DNA from: Vermamoeba vermiformis
Taxonomy: Eukaryota; Tubulinea; Echinamoebida
NCBI GenBank assembly: GCA_045837725.1
Contig: JBEWZL010000115.1
Span: 111,459 to 175,458, forward strand
Reading direction: 5' to 3'
DNA: 64,000 bases
Part shown: piece after piece, positions 1 through 11,800 of the stretch
How the letters are laid out: each line of letters begins with the position of its first letter
How positions within the stretch are numbered: the first letter of the stretch is position 1
Position numbers and translations under genes: made by a program
The notes under the pieces: generated by a model
What the model was told of the DNA's origin: nothing
Seen by the model: only the letters and a program-made list of their open reading frames with translations
Database searches by the model: none

Positions 1-1
1 A

Positions 2-573
2 TTAATTGACGAATTTTTGGCTAAATCTGGACAAGGACGCTGCCGAGAGCTCAAAGAAACAGCTGACGTAATTGCTAAGGTAACAATTGCGCATTATACT
101 CGTTTGAGGACTATTTAGTGTCTTATATATTATTGATTGCGATTGTGTGACAATTCTTGCAGATTGGCTTTAAAATGTTCTTGGGCATTACAGCTACAGT
201 AGTAAGGACTCGTAGAGCTCGCTGTATAGTGTTCATTAGCTAATCAGCTTTGCAGGTCGGTTTTGACGCTAAAAATCGCGAATTCAGCTTGCAACTCGAA
301 GACAATCCGCTGACAGACTTTGTGGAGCTGCCAGACAAGTACCGCAACAAGCTCAACTACAACAATCTGCTCTGCGGCGTCATTCGCGGCTCACTGGAAA
401 TGGTACGAGAAGCGGCATGAGAATAGACAGCCTTGCTAATTATCGATAATTAGGTGCAAATGGACGTCGAGTGCAAAGTGGTGCGCGACATTCTGCGCGG
501 TGACGACGTGTGCGAGATCAAAGTGCACTTGAAGGACTACTTGAAGGACGAGATGCCCGTGGGCGAGGACTGA
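2..573 (+). CDS. TRAPPC3: TRAPPC3 (Bet3) TRAPP complex subunit, 5'-partial
   Basis: Core subunit of the TRAPP tethering complexes that act in ER-to-Golgi and Golgi traffic. Four exons are visible: 2-79, 163-201, 256-402 and 454-573; the start lies upstream of the window. The first exon ends in RCRELKETADVIAK, which matches the Bet3 segment holding the conserved cysteine of the buried acyl pocket. Later motifs are FKMFLGITATV, NPLTDFVELPDKYRNKL, NNLLCGVIRGSLEMVQM and a short acidic C-terminus ending at TGA, all diagnostic of TRAPPC3. Introns are 54-83 nt and phase 0. Nothing looks broken apart from the window edge. Confidence 0.95.
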
Positions 574-905
574 GCAGCTGTGTGTTGTGAATACTATTCG
601 TGTGTTGTACATCTGATTATTAAACCTCTTTCCGCTGTTGTCTGCTTGCTGTCCTGTGCACTGCGATCCGATGCACGCTGTTTCCCATACAGTGCGTGGC
701 GTGTCAGTGTTAATCAACTACTGTGTCTGTGTTACATCCTCGTGACTGTGTTCATTCTACCCGCCGAGATTTCATTCTTGCTTTCTCACCCGCCAAAATT
801 GTTGCAGCGCGGCACTGCCTCGTCAGTTAGCACTGTGCCGTTAAGTGAGCTACATCAACACCAAGCAGGGTCTTATTTCTTTGTTATGTTCTGAACTGCA
901 CCATC
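574..905 (+). other. Intergenic gap between TRAPPC3 and the eIF4E gene
   Basis: The stretch holds the TRAPPC3 3' end, with a weak ATTAAA-like signal near 620, and the promoter and 5' leader of the next gene. Open frames run through it on both strands, but none resembles a protein and I take them as chance. Confidence 0.6.
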
Positions 906-2683
906 ATGAGCAAACCAGAGAGCAATACTGCTGCAGATGAGAACAAAAGCAGCAGTGGAGTCATGCACTTAGAACACGAGTGGATATTGTATTATGACGA
1001 AGGTGCCCCTAAAGGTCAAGAGAACACCCCATTCGAGAGCTTTGTCAAAGTGATAGGCCAGTTTTCGACTGTTCAGGCAAGAATTTAAATTATTTCGCGA
1101 ACTATTTGTCTCATTGCATTCAATATTCGGAAAAATATTAATCTGATATGTGTTAATTATTTTAGGATTTTTGGAGATATTGGAATAACATAGATGTAAC
1201 CAAATTTCCTAGCTACGCGAATTTGCGATTATTCAAAAAAGATATTAAGCCAATATGGGAAGATTCTCACAATGTTAAAGGAGGCAAGTGGGTGAGTAGC
1301 ACTATTCGAGCACACTACACACGACTTTGACTGACGCGGTGCAGCTGATCGAACCGCGCAACGATGACATATCGCAGATGTGGCTCTACTGCATATTGCC
1401 GATGATTGGCGAGCGATTTCAGTACTCCGACGAGATAGTAAGTGTTCCTGTAGTCTCAGTGCACCACTCACCTCGCCTCTTGCAGTGCGGGGCCGTGCTG
1501 TCCTTCAGACCCAAGCGCAAGTCCATTGCACTCTGGAACCGCGACGCGAGCAAGACAGAGGTGTGCGACAAGACTGAAGCGGATCTGCGCACATTTCTCA
1601 AGCTGCACCACCCTGGCGACATTCGCTATCAATCGCACGCGGTACGTGTCCCTAGCAGTTACAGCTGAGTGCTGACGCGTGACACAGGACTCGTACGACT
1701 TCAAGCCCAGTGAGCCCAAGGCCAGTGCACTCAAGAGCAGTGTTGAGGCACCGCCACGACCCTCGCGCGTGCCAGAACGACAGCCCGCACCGCTGACCAA
1801 GAAGCACAGCTTTGACGAGGACGAGGACACCTTCAGCTCACCGTTCATTGAACTCACGCACCAATTCGAGCCCAAGACCACCGCTGCCCCGAGTCCTGCA
1901 GTGCGCGAGAAGAGTGATCGCTTGAGTGCGCGTGCAGCCAAGTACAAGCACCACAAGACGAGTTCGCAGCAGCGCGACACCAGCACGACACCGAGCACGA
2001 GCAGCACGATGCAGCCTCCGAGTCCACAGCGCTCGTACAGTGTGGGCAGTCTGCAGCACTTGTACTCGCTGTACGAGCAACACAAAGCACGCCGCTCCAC
2101 GCGCAAGTCCTCGACAGACAACACCAAGAAGAGCAGTGCGAGTGGTGTGCAGAACAATCCTGCGCTCAGTCTCTCGCTCAACACCACCGCACTCGTCTCA
2201 CCGCGCAATGTGCTCGCCACCTCCCTCACCACACCACCTGTCTCGCGCCGTCGCTTGCGTCGATCGCGCCGTTCAGACTCTCAGACAGGTTCGTGGGACA
2301 AGAAAGATCCGCTGAGCAGTTCGCTGGGCGGCATGACGACGAGTTCCGACGAGGAGAGTGTCGTGCTGAGTGCCAGCAGTGGTGCCAGCAGTGCGCGCCA
2401 TCACCGCCGCTCCTCGTCCTCGTACAGTGCGGGCAAAGAGATGATCATTCACGGGCACTCGCGACACCACTCGCGGCACTACTCGCGCGACAACAGTGCT
2501 GTCACACCCAAGCCCGTCAACGACAGTGCCACCGCGACACACGACAGCAATCACAAGTCCCCGCAGATTGGTGGCATCCCCTCGCAAGTGGTGTTCATCT
2601 GCGGCACCCTGCTGCTCGTGTTTGTGGTGATGTTCTGCTACCGCATGATCGTCAATTCAAAAGTGATGCTCATTCAGCGGTGA
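906..2683 (+). CDS. eIF4E-family cap-binding protein with long Ser-rich tail and C-terminal membrane anchor
   Basis: Exons 906-1076, 1166-1291, 1345-1437, 1486-1641 and 1688-2683 give 513 residues. Residues about 20-185 are an eIF4E domain: HEWILYY, STVQDFWRYWNNI, IWEDSHNVKGGKW (holding the cap-stacking Trp equal to human W102), SDEICGAVLSF and IRYQSHAD. At the human W46 position there is Tyr and at the W56 position Phe, a partial class-II (4EHP-like) pattern. The YQSHAD motif spans the last splice site, so the final exon belongs to the gene. That exon adds about 300 residues rich in Ser, Arg and His and then a hydrophobic helix, QVVFICGTLLLVFVVMFCY, nine residues from a basic end. I infer a cap-binding protein anchored in a membrane by its tail. 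Intron 1 has a GC donor (CAG|GCAAGA). Confidence 0.85.
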
Positions 2684-2865
2684 GGGGGCACTTCATTGGT
2701 ACCAGCACACTTCTACTCGAGGGGTGGTTCATTTTTTTAATGACCAGGTGTGTTGTTGAACTCCCTATGTACATAGTTATCAATAAATAGCGTTGTGCGC
2801 TGTATTTACAACTGTACATCCGAGTAGTAGTATACACCATCCATCCTATGAATACACACCATCCA

Positions 2866-3705
2866 CTACTTGCGCTGTTTCTTCGGATCCGGTACCTCGC
2901 CCAGATCCCACTGCGACTTGCGCTTCTGTCCAGTGCTGCTGGTGCTGCTGGTGCGGGGCAGCGAGGGCTTGACACTACTAGTGCTCGGTGCACTCTTGGC
3001 ATTGACGAGCTGTTGCTGCTCCTGATCGAGCTGCTTGTAGTAATCAGTCGCGCTGAAGCGGTGCGGATCCCACACCTCTTTGGCGTAGTTGGTGCCGATC
3101 TCGTCAATGCCCACGAACTGCACGAGGGTGGTGAGTAGTTCTGGGTTCTTAAAGTCCTTGGCACGACGCAGATTGCGATTGAGACTCTTGCCTGCGCGTT
3201 TAAATTCATGAAAATTGCTGATCTTCGTCACGAGTGCTGGATCTGGTGCTGCACTTGGAGGAGGAGGACCCCATGACGAGTAGTCTATGGAAGGCACGGC
3301 GTGTGTACTCGGTGCATTATCATTGGACTGTAGTGTTGGTGCTTGTGGCTGTTAGGAATGAAGATCTGAGTATTCTGCGCGAAAGATTGGAATAATAATA
3401 AAGAGTTATTATTGTTAATTATAATTATTATTGGTCTTATTGTTAGTATTGGCATTATTATTAGTGCACGAATGATGATAACAAACCTCTTCTACTTGTT
3501 CATAGTCCGCGACACTCGCCAAAGCATTGTCCTCGTTCTTATCATTGTGATCGTTAATATGATTATTATTATTATCACTCGTAGTGTCCTCTATATGTGC
3601 ATCGGTGGTGGTAGGTGCAGTCACATCTGGCACCACCACAGCCCCTTGCTCCTCATGTTGCGCGGTGTCGTCGTCCTCTTCATTGGCATAGTCTACGAGT
3701 GACAT
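2866..3705 (-). CDS. SAP30BP: SAP30BP/HCNGP family nuclear protein
   Basis: Two exons, 3705-3487 and 3348-2866, give 233 residues; the intron is GTTTGT...ACAG. The first exon is acidic and Asn-rich (low complexity), as in the family. The second carries the HCNGP core: KNPELLTTLVQFVGIDEIGTNY followed closely by VWDPHRF, then a Ser/Thr-rich stretch and QKRKSQWD near the basic C-terminus. Human SAP30BP binds SAP30 and takes part in splicing of short introns; the function here is inferred. The reading frame stays open upstream through an 18-bp tandem repeat, so the ATG at 3705 is the likely but not certain start. Confidence 0.88.
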
Positions 3706-3711
3706 GGCTAG

Positions 3712-3775
3712 TGTTGTATATATTGATGGCGTTGTATATAATGATAGTGTTGTATATGATGATAGTGTTGTAATA
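3712..3775. repeat. 18-bp tandem repeat just upstream of SAP30BP
   Basis: About three and a half imperfect copies of an 18-bp unit of the form GYGTTGTATATNATGATR lie directly 5' of the SAP30BP start. Because 18 is a multiple of three and the frame is open, the repeat could encode a Tyr/Thr/Ser-rich N-terminal extension if translation began further upstream. The TATA-rich units could equally be core-promoter sequence. Confidence 0.75.
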
Positions 3776-4020
3776 ATATTATACAACGGTGTTGCGCGGC
3801 AATAAAGGCCCGTGCAAAATATCAGTCACGTGCAGCACAGTGGGTCCATAGCGCGCATTCACCCGCAGCGAGCAGCACATTAGACACTGCGACTATACTC
3901 ACTCTATTGACTACTGCTGCACTGGAGTGGGCTGGATTTGTTGTTGTATTTGTAACGCAGCACACCTCGTCTCACCTACATTGCACTGCTCATGATTCAC
4001 TAACTCACTGCATTATTTAA
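3776..4020. promoter_or_regulatory. Divergent promoter region SAP30BP / SLC25 carrier
   Basis: These 245 bp separate two divergent genes. They contain a CACGTG at 3827, the first of the dense series that continues to about 18.3 kb. No coding signal is seen. Confidence 0.5.
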
Positions 4021-5304
4021 ATGTCCAATATTTCCAGGTATGAGACTCACGTGCCGTATTATTTAAACGATTATTAGCCGATCGCAAACAATTCCAAATA
4101 AATTTTAAATAAATAACCAACGCAATATCATCATCGTAGATAACTACGTCATGGCATTATATACCGTCTAAAATAACGATCAATTGCGCAGGGTTCCCGA
4201 ACAACACGATCAGACCGTTAAAGGCAGTCCGATCCAATCACCGTCCACGACACTAGAAGACACGCATAATGCGGCTAAAAATAGACGCAATGACATGCGG
4301 TGGCAAGATATACTCAGCAACATGTTGAGTGGCTGTGTTGCTGGGGCCATGGCTGCCATCTTCACAGGTGCGTATCTTTGCAGTTGTTGAAAATGTGCTG
4401 ACAGCTATTTTTAGCACCACTCGATTTGGTAAAGACGCGACAGCAAGTGACACATCGCCACAGTGCCACACACTCGAGCATTGCCAGTACGACGCGGCAC
4501 ATCTGGTCGCAAGAAGGTTTGGTCGGATTTTTTCGTGGATTATATCCCACGCTGTTCTCCCTCGTGCCCACGTGGGCGATATATTTCACGGTGTACCAAT
4601 CACTGAAGAGCACGCTGGCGCAACAGGGACTGGTGGCACCTGACACTGCGCGTCTACACCTGTTAGGTAAGTGACACTTTTGACACGTGTCAACAATGCG
4701 TGGCGGACACAGACTGACACGTGTCACAGCGGCGATGGGCGCAGGCATCACGACGAATGTGTGCACGAATCCGCTGTGGGTGATCAAGACGCGCATGCAG
4801 ACCCAGACGATGGACGGCCAGACCGCCAAGTACTTCGGCATTGTCAGCTCGCTGCGCACGGTGGCGCGTGAAGAGGGACTGCGCGGCCTGTACCGCGGTC
4901 TGTTCCCCTCGCTGCTCGGTGTCGCACACGTCTGCGTGCAGTTCCCGCTCTACGAGAAGTTCAAACGCTATTTTGCCACGCGCCACCACAAGTCAGCGGA
5001 ACAACTCTCGCTGTCGGAGCTGGTGATGGCCAGCAGTGCCAGCAAGATGATTGCCTCCATGGCAGCCTATCCTCACGAACTCGTGCGCGCGCGATTGCAA
5101 GTGGCACATCGCCACCACCATCCGCACCTCGGTGCCGCACATCCGACGCTGCTCACGGTGATCAAGCACACGTGGCACAAAGAAGGTATGCGCGGCTTCT
5201 ATCGCGGCATGTTCACCAATCTGCTGCGCGTGACACCAGCGTGCGCCATCACCTTTACCACGTACGAGCTAATTCATCATCGCTTGCGTCGCCTCTTATT
5301 GTAA
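4021..5304 (+). CDS. Mitochondrial carrier (SLC25A32/33/36-like: folate, FAD, NAD or pyrimidine nucleotide)
   Basis: Exons 4021-4037, 4192-4367, 4415-4666 and 4730-5304 give 339 residues. The three mitochondrial-carrier signatures are present: PLDLVKTRQQ, PLWVIKTRMQTQ and PHELVRARLQ, each followed by a second-helix motif such as GLRGLYRGLFPSLLG and GMRGFYRGM. The NPLWV and YPHE variants are those of the SLC25A32/33/36, Flx1 and Ndt group, which carry folate, FAD, NAD+ or pyrimidine nucleotides over the inner membrane; I cannot choose the substrate. The first exon is only 17 nt and its junction restores the frame. Intron 2 ends in a CTATTTTTAG box and intron 3 holds two TGACACGTGTCA palindromes. 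Confidence 0.9.
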
Positions 5305-5361
5305 ATATTACTTCGAACAAAAAACAACTGCAATTATTATCCCACAAGTGTACAGCGCTTG

Positions 5362-7191
5362 TTATGTTACATGTGCATCACGTGATTGCACTTGGTGTTG
5401 TTGGTGCAGTACTCGGCGGAAATACTGCGGGTAATCCACGTGCTGCGTGAAGAAGGCGTGTTCCAGGGCCTGTGCAGCACTGATGCGGCGTGCGGGATCG
5501 TACTCCAGCGTGGCACGAATCAGGCGGAAAAACTCGAGCGTGAGGGGCTCATCGTCAATGACGATCAGTTTGTCCAAGGGCTGCAAGTGCGAATAGAGAT
5601 CGCGATCTTGGTCAAATCTCCGCTGCTGATCACGTGACACCCAGTGACTCGGAAATGCTCCGAGCACACGCTGCATCATGAGCAGGTGATCGTGATTGTG
5701 CCGCGTGCGGAATAATGGATCACCCATCCACAGCTCGATCAAGATGCAGCCCACAGCCCAGATGTCAACTTCTGGCCCCCACGTGACATTGTCGTGTTTC
5801 TGTTGCCGAACATTAGTGACACTCCATGATGTGACACGTGTCAAACGCAGTACCTTGTTGCCAGTGCGGTGTGCCTCCCACATCACTTCAGGGGCGCGGT
5901 AGTGACGCGTGCCAACCACGCGTGAGCGGTGATCAGTGCGTGCCACCGCTGAACCGAAATCTACGACCACGAGCTCGGGGTTGAGCACTTCAGTCACGGA
6001 GAGCGGCGATTGACACGTGTCAATTTTGACAGGTCCCCATTCAAAAGCAAGCCTGCTCTCTACATTGACAGGTGTCATGCGTGTGTCGCGGAACAATAGA
6101 TTCTCGGGCTTGAGATCAGTGTGAATTATTCCGTGCTTGTGCAGGGCAGCGAGTGACGTGAACAGCTGTCGCGCGATGCAGCGAATGACAGGCAAGTAGA
6201 GCGGTTGAAACTGATTGGTCCGCATGTAGTCGAACAGACTCGTGCCACACAGCGGAAAAACCATGCACACGTGATTGCAGTACTCGAACCAGCGTTTCAA
6301 GTGAATTATTCCGCTCTTGTGTTGCGGGTCGATAGCATGCAGTTGATCGAAGATGCGTATCTCAATCATGGCTGCATCTCTATATTTGGGCACGGCGCGG
6401 ATCACTTTGACAGCCACGTGCGCACGTGTCTCGCGGTCCCAGCACTCCAACACCTTGCCGAAGGTGCCTTCACCCACCACTGCGAGCTGCTTGTCTGTGC
6501 CACCAGTCAGTACGAGCACGTGATCAAATATGCTGGGAGTGTTCCCAAGCACGTGACTTACATCGCGGCGTGAGATCTCCCCCGAGATTCACCAGCACGT
6601 GACCCTCGCTGTCGTGGTGGTCAGCATAGCGACTGTCCACGCGACTCTCAGCGCGCACTGACGGAGCACGGCGTGTGGTCGGAGATCTCCGATAATCTCG
6701 CGAGTATCTCCGCTCATGACGCGTGTGACTAGCGCCAGGACTGCGCGTGCGATGATGACTGTCGCGGTGACTGTTGCGTCGCGTTCTGTCACGTGATCGA
6801 TGTCGCTGGAAGTAATAGGACTCTTTGTAGTCGTAGCGCGGGTAATGGCGCGTGTTGGAGTGTCGATCTGCTCGGTAATTCTGCGCGCAATTAGATCTGA
6901 TCACTGCCTGGAGTGTACAATTACCGATTCCTCTCTGTATGCGGTACGTTGATAATGAGGGCGAGGGTAGTTGTTTTGATAGTGTCTGAAGCATGAAAAT
7001 AAAATAATTAATGGAAATTATTCCTGATCGAAATTTATAACCGATGATTATCATTATAATGGAGCGATTTACGGGAAGAATTTTCGTATAATTAATGTGA
7101 GCAACAGGACCTCGTACCGATCGTAGTTGTAATCGTTGTTGTAGCGTGGCTCATTGTAACCGCGATTGCGCCACAGATCACGAGTCGCCAT
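5362..7191 (-). CDS. CLK/LAMMER dual-specificity protein kinase
   Basis: Exons 7191-7118, 6985-6925, 6880-6562, 6494-5854 and 5799-5362 give 510 residues. The first 150 are Arg/Ser/Tyr/His-rich, typical of the N-terminus that docks SR proteins. The kinase domain shows the P-loop GEGTFGKV, AVKVIR, the CLK-specific catalytic loop HTDLKPEN, DFGSA, RHYRAPEV, and HDHLLMMQRVLG at the LAMMER-box position. The junction at 6562/6494 creates PRYKQLAVVGEGTFG, which aligns with the family and fixes that intron. CLKs phosphorylate SR splicing factors. The last intron (5853-5800) is 54 nt, in frame and free of stops, so a retained-intron form is possible. Intron and exon carry TGACACGTGTCA sites at 5832 and 6011. 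Confidence 0.92.
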
Positions 7192-7397
7192 TGAATAGAG
7201 CGCTAATTATAGTAACAATAGACCGATATAGTGAATGCTACTAGAGCTGTGTTCATTATTAATGAACTGTCTTAAACTGTGAAAAAAAAGTAACTGCAAA
7301 GAGAGACACGTGATTTTTGCTGAAATTTCGTACTCCTCGTGCAAATGAAGGTGAGCGCTACAATAGAGAGGTTTATATATACACGTGTATGCTACAG

Positions 7398-8420
7398 TTA
7401 GAGCGGGGTGATTTTAACGTGACTGGCCTCACTCGGCACAGACCGGTCAATGACACGCATGACATCTGTCAAACGGCGACTCTGCGGCCAAATCACGTGC
7501 GTGGCTCGTCCCTGAATGAGTGCGAGAGGTATCTAGGTGACAGGTGTCAATGAGAGGTCTGCACGGTGAGTGCTAAAAATAGCTACGTACAGGTCCGTAG
7601 TGATTGGAATCGATCGATGAGCGGTGATTGTCGCCCTCCACCCACACGTGTCCTGCAGTATTGACGCGAGATGTGAGTGAGATACAAGGCATATACCACG
7701 TGATCACGCACCTGCTGGCACTTCACGCCACCGCGCCAAGTGATCGCGATCGATGCGCACCGTCTCACTGCCCTGCCCATTTATAGTAATGTTATCGTGC
7801 GTGCTGGCACTGTTGGTACTGGCACAATGCGGAGTGCTGGCACTATTTTTAGCCGCAGCAGTGTGAGTGGCGCACTCCTCCAGCACGTGCAGCAGCTTGT
7901 CGTCCTCCTCGCGGTGCAGGTGCGAATGTACGCGCACGAGTTGCGGCGTGTCAGCGCTGTGGTGGACAGCAATCACGCGCTTGATGAGCTGTCGGCCGCG
8001 GTGTTGTGGCGAGTGAAAGCAGACCACATCGCCTGCCTGCACCTTGTCGGGCACGTACTGCCACCGCCGCACCAGCACTAGATCTGCTGCTCTGCTGCGC
8101 CGTTAGCCTCGACAATTATTTCAAATATAGTAGCATATTCAAAGGACAGTGTATTGCTGGCACTGATATTGGCCAGTATTGAATTTAAACTGTTGTGTTG
8201 GAATTTATAATGCAAATAAATACCTAGAGTACGGATCTGGATTCAGAGCTGGACGCATTGAGCCACCTTCAATCCACACTACCGATGCTACTCGATCAGT
8301 AAACCACCACAGCAAGCCGAATGAACCGACAACTTTAAAGCCAGTTTTGGCCCATCTGTTGAGCGCAGCACGTGATGGCCGCGTTGTTGAATAGGCACGT
8401 GTAATGACTCGCGTGAACAT
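7398..8420 (-). CDS. IMMP2L: Mitochondrial inner membrane peptidase subunit 2 (IMP2/IMMP2L)
   Basis: Exons 8420-8224, about 8094-7712, 7652-7591 and 7511-7398 give about 251 residues. This S26-family signal peptidase acts on the outer face of the inner membrane. After a basic, Ser-rich N-terminus and a helix (VVGSFGLLWWFTD) comes the catalytic serine in EGGSMRPALNP, then KVQAGDVVCF, the catalytic lysine in QLIKRVIAVH, and GHVWVEGDNHRSSIDSNHYGP with ATHVIWPQ at the end. Between the lysine and GHVWVEGD is an insertion of some 50 residues rich in Ser, Thr, Asn and His, not usual for the family. The exon-2 acceptor could be 8094 or 8091. Exon 4 follows GP directly, shortening the loop before the last strand. 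Introns hold CACGTG, CTAAAAATAG and TGACAGGTGTCA. Confidence 0.88.
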
Positions 8421-8850
8421 ACAAGGGCGATGTATACTGGTATATTTATATAATAATTATGGGGTGTGTTGTTAGTACGGTGCTGAATGATGTTGATTTT
8501 CAATTTTGAATCGTTGACAGGCACACACAGGTGAGTGCACTGCACGGCATTGCGATGCATATAACAGTAGCGGCTATTAATACCGAGCGGTGCGAGTGAC
8601 TAACCACCTCTCGCTGCGATCCTTAGCGACAATTTCAGAAATTTACCCGATCTGTTTATTCAAATAACGTTGCATCACATTCGAATTATCACTTAAAATT
8701 ATTGCATATTTATTTACTGTTACCAATTTACGTATCTTTTTCACTTGTTGAATTATTGGATCTGCTCTGCCGGCAGCCATTAATTAATCGCACTGCACCA
8801 GTACTATTTAAGCCACTACACGCACCAGTCACTAACACCGCGCACAGCTG
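8421..8850. promoter_or_regulatory. Divergent promoter region IMMP2L / BK channel
   Basis: This 430-bp gap lies between two divergently transcribed genes. The half next to the channel is AT-rich. I saw no coding signal and none of the three intron motifs, which contrasts with their density on either side. Confidence 0.5.
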
Positions 8851-11800
8851 ATGACAGACAACAGCACTGCACCCCTCGCTGAGCCCTTCGCTGAGCCCCT
8901 CGCTGCTCCCGTGCGCCAGTTGCCACCAACGCTATTTTTGCCGCCGTTCAACGACGGTGAGGCGTGGCTCGTGCCCGAACAGGAGCGCGTGGTGCAGCTG
9001 GTGATCTTGACCATCATCTTCTTGGCGGGCCTGATCGTGCTGCTCGCCATCGTAGAGGCCGTGTTCAAGAAGTGCTGGCCCAACTCTGTCTTCTTGAGCT
9101 CGCGTCGGAGATTGCTCCGCGTCAAGTACGCCTCGTCTGAATTTGGATTTTACTCGGTACGTCGTGATTGGTCTGTCTCACTCGTCGCTGATGCCCAAAT
9201 TAGGAAATGGTGTTCACGGTGCTGAGTCTGTGCAGTTGCGCGCTGTTCATGTATCTCGCGATATCTTTGCAGTCCTTGGCAGGCACGGAGGTAGATCCGA
9301 CGACCATCTTCACGCAGCCGTTCGTGTACTGGATTGAATTCGCGATCAGCGCGCTGTTTGCACTCTACTACCTCTTCATGCTGCTCACTTCCATGTCCAC
9401 GTAAGTCTCGCGCAGGGCAGTGTTTGACACGTGTCAACTAATCGCCTGTCAGTTGGAAGTTCGTACTCAATCCGTGGAGCATTGCGCAAATTGTGACAAT
9501 TATACCCGGACTGGTCAGCATTGCCGTTGAAGAATATTATTGGTGCGTGCAGATCACAGTTTGACACGTGTCACCGCGACTGATTGCCTAATTAGGTTCT
9601 TCTTGCCACTGCGCATCTTGCAGTTCAATCGCTCGCTGCGCTTCTTGAAGGGCTACGGCTGGAAGTTGTTGGAAAGTAAGTTGTTCCGCTCGCACGTGTT
9701 TGACAGGTGTCACTGAGTGACCTCGCCCACAGATCGCAACAGTCAGATCGTGTTCTTCTTGTCGACCATCTTCTCGTACCTGTTTGTGGCCATGGGCTTC
9801 ATCTTCGTCTCCGAGAACAGCATCACCGCAGCTGATGGACAGGTGCGTGTGACGAGTGCGGCTAAAAATAGAACTGACTGGCCCGATTAGGTGAACAATC
9901 TGCTCGATGCGCTGTATCTCATCGTGATCTCGCTGTCCACGGTCGGTTACGGCGACATTGTGCCGAAGAGTGCGCTGGGTCGCGTGGTGATCATGGTGCT
10001 GATCGTGGGTGCCATCATCATTATTCCGCAAGAGCTCGCCAAGCTCATCAAGATCTTCTCGTCCTCGCGTATGCATACTGACCTCATTGCCTTATTTGGG
10101 CACCTCCAACTCACTTCTACATTAGGCAACAGCACGTACTCGGGTGAACTCGATCACGTGGTCATGTACGTGCCGGACAGGTCCGACATCTCGGCGTTCA
10201 TTGAAGAGTTCTTTCATGAAGATCGCAAGCTGCAAGACACGAACATGGCCCTGATGAGTGCCACCGACCTGCACGAGAACACCAAGGCCCTGCTCGTCAA
10301 GCCTCAGTACGGACTGCGCGTGGAGGTTATGCGCGGGGAACTCAATGTGAGTCATCCTTTGACACCTGTCATTGATGTGTCACGCTGACACGAGCTATTT
10401 TTAGAGCAAGTTCGATCAAAAGCGCGTCAAAATGATGAAAGCACGTGCTGCATTTCTGCTGACCAATAAGAACCCGTCCAGTCAACACGATGCGCGTGAG
10501 TAGTCTATTTTTAGACACGTGATTGGGTGGCACTGACAGTACTTTGCAGAGACTATTCTGACCGCGCTAAATATAGCCTCGTACAACAAACAGCTCGAGG
10601 TCTACGTGCAAATTTACAGCAAAGAACACAAAGCGACAGCATTGTCACGTGGCATCAAGCACGTGGTTTGCATTGAAGAATTGAAGCTCGGACTCCTCGC
10701 GCAGAATTGTCTATATTTGGGCTTCTCCACGCTGGTTGGCAACTTGATCCGTTCACTGAACGCGTCGGGTCACAAATTCAAGTACAACAAGTGGCTGCAG
10801 GACTACGGTACGGCACGTGACTATTGCCATTTTAGGAATGTCTGACAGCTATTTTTAGACTACGGTCTTGGTCATGAGTGCTACAGTGGTCGCGCGCTGA
10901 CACCATATATAGGCCTCAAGTTCCACGACGTGGTGATGGCAAGTGCTAAAAATAGCTCTACACAGTATTAATTTCCAAATTAGTACATTTACAAGCGACA
11001 CGAGGCCCTGCTGTTCGGCATCAAAAGCACCCCCGATGACATGGTGGTGGAGGCAGTGCCCAACAGTCACGTGTCCATTCACGTGCGCAGCGAGGACGGC
11101 AGCACAGCTGCTGGCACTGGTGGCACTGGTGGCACGGAGGGATCGATCGACGATGTGTTCATTGTGCTCAATCCTGGCCCCGAGTACGTCATTCAACCGG
11201 TACGTAGTGATCACGTGACTGGCACTAGCGATATACTCACTGTCACGTGGCAGGGTGACATTGGATTTTTCATCGCCCAAGACGAGCGCGTGGTGGACAC
11301 GATTGTGAAAGATGAGCTCGGCGAATATCTCGGTCCCGATGTCTGGGAACAGACCATGACCAGTCTAAATTTAGGCTCACACTCCACACTGCCCGAGGAC
11401 ACCACCAATCAGGTGATTGAGCAGCGCAAGTTAGCCTTGATGAAGAGCGGCTTCAACGTCAAGACCTCCACGGGGTCCACTCAACCAGGGCCTGTCGATG
11501 AGGCTATTTTGAGTGACATGGAGCCCCGCTCTGGCGACAACCTATCGCGTGAAGTGTCACGTGAACGACTGGACTTGAGTCCTTCAGAGAACCGCAAACA
11601 CCGCAAGAGCGACAAAATGACACGTGTCAAACCTGTCACTGGACACGCACGACGTCACAGCTTGGACTCGGTACGTGACATTGGTATGCCGTTCAGTGAA
11701 GAATTCAAGACTCGTGAGGCTCGTCGCAGGTATTGTCCAAATTGGGAAATGTCATTATTCTTTACACTCACATCTATTTTTAGCTTGGACATGGGTCGCG

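Noticed and set aside
580-894. Open frame of 104 codons between TRAPPC3 and the eIF4E gene
   Set aside because: No family resemblance, overlaps the 3' end of one gene and the leader of the next, and no splice sites support it.
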